Of a DNA stretch of 64,000 nt, positions 61,894 through 64,000 are shown one piece after another. Under the pieces are notes generated by a model. It worked only from the letters and a program-made list of their open reading frames with translations, was not told the DNA's origin and searched no databases. The stretch lies in assembly GCA_019637585.1 (NCBI GenBank), contig JAHBVL010000006.1:62001-126000 (forward strand). The letters are read 5' to 3'. Both the position numbers and the translations under genes were made by a program. The DNA comes from Thermomicrobiales bacterium (lineage in GTDB: Bacteria > Chloroflexota > Chloroflexia > Thermomicrobiales > UBA6265). The stretch's first letter is position 1; every line of letters starts with the position of its first letter.

Positions 61894-63072
61894 GTGGTCG
61901 ATGTCAGTCAGCTTCCCGTCGTCGACATCCATGCTCATCCGTTCCTCAATCCGGGTCCCCTGACACCCGAGCAGTTCGTGGACCTGACCGCCTTTGGCGG
62001 CGGTTCGCCCGAGTACATGGAACAGGGGGGTGTCGACGTCACCAGCGAGGTCGTGGAGGAGCTGCAGCGGGTCAAACGCGAAACGGTCTACTTCAAGCGG
62101 CTGGTGCTGGATCTGGCGGCGTTTTTCGACGTCGAACCGACGGTGGAAGCGGTGGTCGGCGCGCGCAACGCCGCGATCGAGTCTGGCTACACCGACTATG
62201 TCCGGCGGCTATACGCGGACGCGGGCATCACCTCGATTGTGTTCGATTTCGGCATTCCTCTGCCGATTCTCGATATCGGTGAAGTGAGCGGCCAGCTTCC
62301 GATCGACGTTGTGCCGATCTACCGGATCGAGCCGCTGATTGCCGATCTTCTCAAAACCGACCTGGGCTGGGACGAGTTCTCGCGGGCGTATGACGATGCC
62401 ATCAGCGACGCGTTGACCAACGACGGATACCGGGGGGTAAAGTCGATCATCGCGTACCGGACCGGGCTGGATGTGTCGCCACTCTCCCGCACGAAGGATC
62501 AGGGATTGCTGGCGCTCGATGCGATTCGTCGTGGCCTGGGTGGCGGCAGTATGAAGAAACTGCGGGATCACCTGATCTGCCGGGCGATGGAGCTCTGCAT
62601 GGATCACGATGTGCCCATGCAGATTCACACCGGCATGGGCGATTTCGAAGTCAATCTGGTGATGTGCCGGCCCTCGTACCTGATGGACCTGCTCCGTTTT
62701 CCGACCTTCCGCGGCTGCCGGGTCATTCTGGTGCACACCGGTTATCCCTACCACCGCGAGGCGGCCTACATCGCCAACGTGTTGCCGCGGGTCTATGTCG
62801 AAGTCAGCGAGGGCATCCCGTTTGCCAGTACCGCGGCATGGGACATCTACGATGGCGTTCTGGCCATGGCCCCGGTGAACAAGATCTGCTACGGCTCAGA
62901 CGGCTACAAAACGCCTGAGATCATCTACTCCAGCGCCAAGCTGGGCAAGCAGGCACTGGCCGACACGCTGAACCTGCACGTCGAACGCCGCATGATGACC
63001 GCACCCGACGCCCAGTCCGCCGCCGCCGCAATTCTCGCGGGTAATAGTTCGGAGCTTTACCGGATTGGGTGA
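61894..63072 (+). CDS. FluG-like amidohydrolase (amidohydrolase_2)
   Basis: A 392-residue TIM-barrel metal-dependent hydrolase with H13-A-H15 in VVDIHAHPFL, His in MQIHTGMGD and VILVHTGYPY, and Asp in ICYGSDGYKTPEI. It resembles the N-terminal half of fungal FluG, in which an amidohydrolase is fused to a GS-like domain; here the two are separate neighbours two bases apart. Likely releases glutamate or ammonia from an amide. GTG start at 61894. Last gene of the operon. Confidence 0.88.
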   Translation: MVDVSQLPVVDIHAHPFLNPGPLTPEQFVDLTAFGGGSPEYMEQGGVDVTSEVVEELQRVKRETVYFKRLVLDLAAFFDVEPTVEAVVGARNAAIESGYTDYVRRLYADAGITSIVFDFGIPLPILDIGEVSGQLPIDVVPIYRIEPLIADLLKTDLGWDEFSRAYDDAISDALTNDGYRGVKSIIAYRTGLDVSPLSRTKDQGLLALDAIRRGLGGGSMKKLRDHLICRAMELCMDHDVPMQIHTGMGDFEVNLVMCRPSYLMDLLRFPTFRGCRVILVHTGYPYHREAAYIANVLPRVYVEVSEGIPFASTAAWDIYDGVLAMAPVNKICYGSDGYKTPEIIYSSAKLGKQALADTLNLHVERRMMTAPDAQSAAAAILAGNSSELYRIG

Positions 63073-63082
63073 CAGAGGATGG

Positions 63083-63099
63083 CGCCCGCCTGGCGGGCG
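63083..63099. terminator. Short hairpin between convergent genes
   Basis: CGCCCGC (63083-63089) pairs with GCGGGCG (63093-63099) around a 3-base loop, just after the amidohydrolase stop and next to the convergent gene's stop. Confidence 0.6.
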
Positions 63100-63759
63100 T
63101 CAGTCCTCGCGCAGGTTCCGGGCGCTTTCGATCATGAGGTTCAGGGTGGCCAGCAGATCGCGGATGCTGCGGTCGTCGAGGACATAGAGCGCCAGGCCCG
63201 TTTCGGCTTCGTTGAACTCGACGAATTCCCCTGCCTGGGGATTCTTGCCCTGGGCGATGCTGTCGGCGCGCAGAGCCGCGAGCCACGCGCCCGCCAGTTT
63301 GTTGGCTTCGGCCAGCGCTTCGATGAGCTTCGATGCGGCTTCAGACCGTTCTGTACCATCCTCGTCAGCCAGAGGACGATACTCTCCCTCGCCGGTCAGA
63401 CTGCGATGCGCGGCGGGAGTGGTGGCCAAAATAAAGGCTTCGCCTTCGGCGACGGCGTGGGCCAGAATGCGGGGGCCGGGTGAGTCGATCATCGCCGACC
63501 GTTCCAGCGTTTTCAGATCGGCATCGAAAAGCGTCTTGCCGGTGCGACCGTCGGCGCCGGCGATTTCGAGGAGATAGTGGTAGATCATGAAGGGCGCGAC
63601 GCCAACGCTCGATTCCAGCTCGATCGTCCAGATCCCGGCATTGTCGTCCTGCTTGAACGGACTCAATTCTTCGGCCAGCTCGGTGGAGACGTCCTCCAGA
63701 GAGAGAGCCTGCCGGAGGAACTCGGAGAGACGCAACTTGACATCGACTTGTTCTGACAC
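63100..63759 (-). CDS. Hypothetical protein, alpha/beta
   Basis: A 219-residue soluble protein starting VSEQVDVKLRLSEFL (GTG at 63759). Sequence has helix LAEELSPFKQDD, strands GIWTIELESSVGVAPFMIYHY and IVxx-like EGEFVEFNEAETGLALYVLDD, and a Leu-rich helical end. No family is recognised. The longer frame to 63933 overlaps the divergent cytidine deaminase and is rejected. No operon partner. Confidence 0.6.
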   Translation of the reverse strand: MSEQVDVKLRLSEFLRQALSLEDVSTELAEELSPFKQDDNAGIWTIELESSVGVAPFMIYHYLLEIAGADGRTGKTLFDADLKTLERSAMIDSPGPRILAHAVAEGEAFILATTPAAHRSLTGEGEYRPLADEDGTERSEAASKLIEALAEANKLAGAWLAALRADSIAQGKNPQAGEFVEFNEAETGLALYVLDDRSIRDLLATLNLMIESARNLRED

Positions 63760-63843
63760 AGACTTCGCACTTCCCGATCGCGACCAAATGCCGGACGCCA
63801 ACCGTAACACTTGAGAATGGACCGCGCACAGGAGAATCGAGCA

Positions 63844-64000
63844 ATGGGCGACACGATCAGTATGGAACAGGCAGCACTCCTGATGGAGGCAGCGCGCGCG
63901 GCGGCGAATCACGCCTACGTGCCCTATTCCCATTTTCCAGTGGGAGCGGCGCTGCTCACGATGGATGACTCGATCATCACCGGCGCGAATGTCGAAAACG
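63844..64000 (+). CDS. cdd: Cytidine deaminase (partial, 5' end)
   Basis: The first 52 residues of a cytidine deaminase (EC 3.5.4.5): YVPYSHFPVGAALLT and GANVEN are hallmarks of the tetrameric form; the zinc-binding HAE/PCxxC parts lie outside the window. ATG at 63844 has GGAG ten bases upstream. It salvages cytidine to uridine. Confidence 0.92.
   Translation, partial: MGDTISMEQAALLMEAARAAANHAYVPYSHFPVGAALLTMDDSIITGANVEN

Overview
The window is a 64 kb piece of a high-GC bacterial chromosome. Gene content and style point to the Chloroflexota, most likely a Thermomicrobiales/Sphaerobacter-like lineage. This is inference, from Tat-exported Cys-rich proteins beginning with the MDERRFDNL-type leader, OpcA next to zwf, a CIRCE-controlled groES-groEL operon, many ATGA/GTGA gene overlaps, and frequent GTG/TTG starts. 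No rRNA, tRNA, CRISPR array, insertion sequence or phage gene was recognised. The region reads as ordinary chromosome carrying several transport and catabolic operons, with unusually rich families of short intergenic repeats.

Layout. 1-5259: tail of an unknown gene, then a ribose-type sugar ABC transporter operon (binding protein, double ATPase, two permeases) behind a promoter with a 14-bp perfect palindrome. 5274-12989: MerR regulator with a small partner, small membrane protein, AspT/YidE-like transporter with ATP-dependent PEP carboxykinase, RDD protein, zinc-ribbon and DUF2891 genes. 13082-15273: groES-groEL with CIRCE. 15299-17843: three paralogous genes, two encoding Tat-exported Cys-rich proteins of unknown function. 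17956-25614: enoyl-CoA hydratase, FAD oxidoreductase divergent from an HxlR regulator, GrpB-like protein, EamA transporter, acyl-CoA dehydrogenase, NnrS-like membrane protein. 25905-29886: a secreted two-repeat protein, an N-acylamino-acid racemase/OSBS with an overlapping GNAT-like gene, and a small secreted protein. 30031-42262: CoA-transferase, two UPF0104 flippase-like proteins, then an almost complete pentose phosphate operon (tkt, tal, gnd, zwf, opcA, rpiA and a 49-residue membrane peptide). 43113-50052: two bacterial PH-domain membrane proteins with a GH1 glycosidase, an orphan lipoprotein binding protein, and an M81 (MlrC-like) peptidase. 50331-52893: polyphosphate kinase with a small three-helix protein. 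53203-63072: a nine-gene operon joining a branched-chain-type ABC transporter to a class III aminotransferase, an M20 peptidase, a glutamine-synthetase-like ligase and a FluG-like amidohydrolase. 63100-64000: unknown gene and the start of cytidine deaminase.

How the genes work together. The pentose phosphate operon links glucose-6-phosphate oxidation (zwf with its assembly factor opcA, gnd) to pentose interconversion (rpiA, tkt, tal); 6-phosphogluconolactonase and ribulose-phosphate epimerase are not in the window. The 53-63 kb operon looks like uptake plus gamma-glutamyl-type catabolism of an amine or amino compound, and is the best candidate for an undescribed pathway. Both ABC operons carry a perfect 12-bp stem-loop just after the binding-protein gene, which would favour excess binding protein.

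Repeats. Two intergenic families stand out. One is a set of heptanucleotide arrays (period 7, different unit at each locus) at about 5.26, 14.74, 26.8 and 46.5 kb. The other is a palindromic REP-like 24-mer at about 12.4, 18.8 and 36.9 kb, in one place as an exact inverted pair (REPIN-like). A 131-bp tandem repeat lies at 42.7-43.1 kb.
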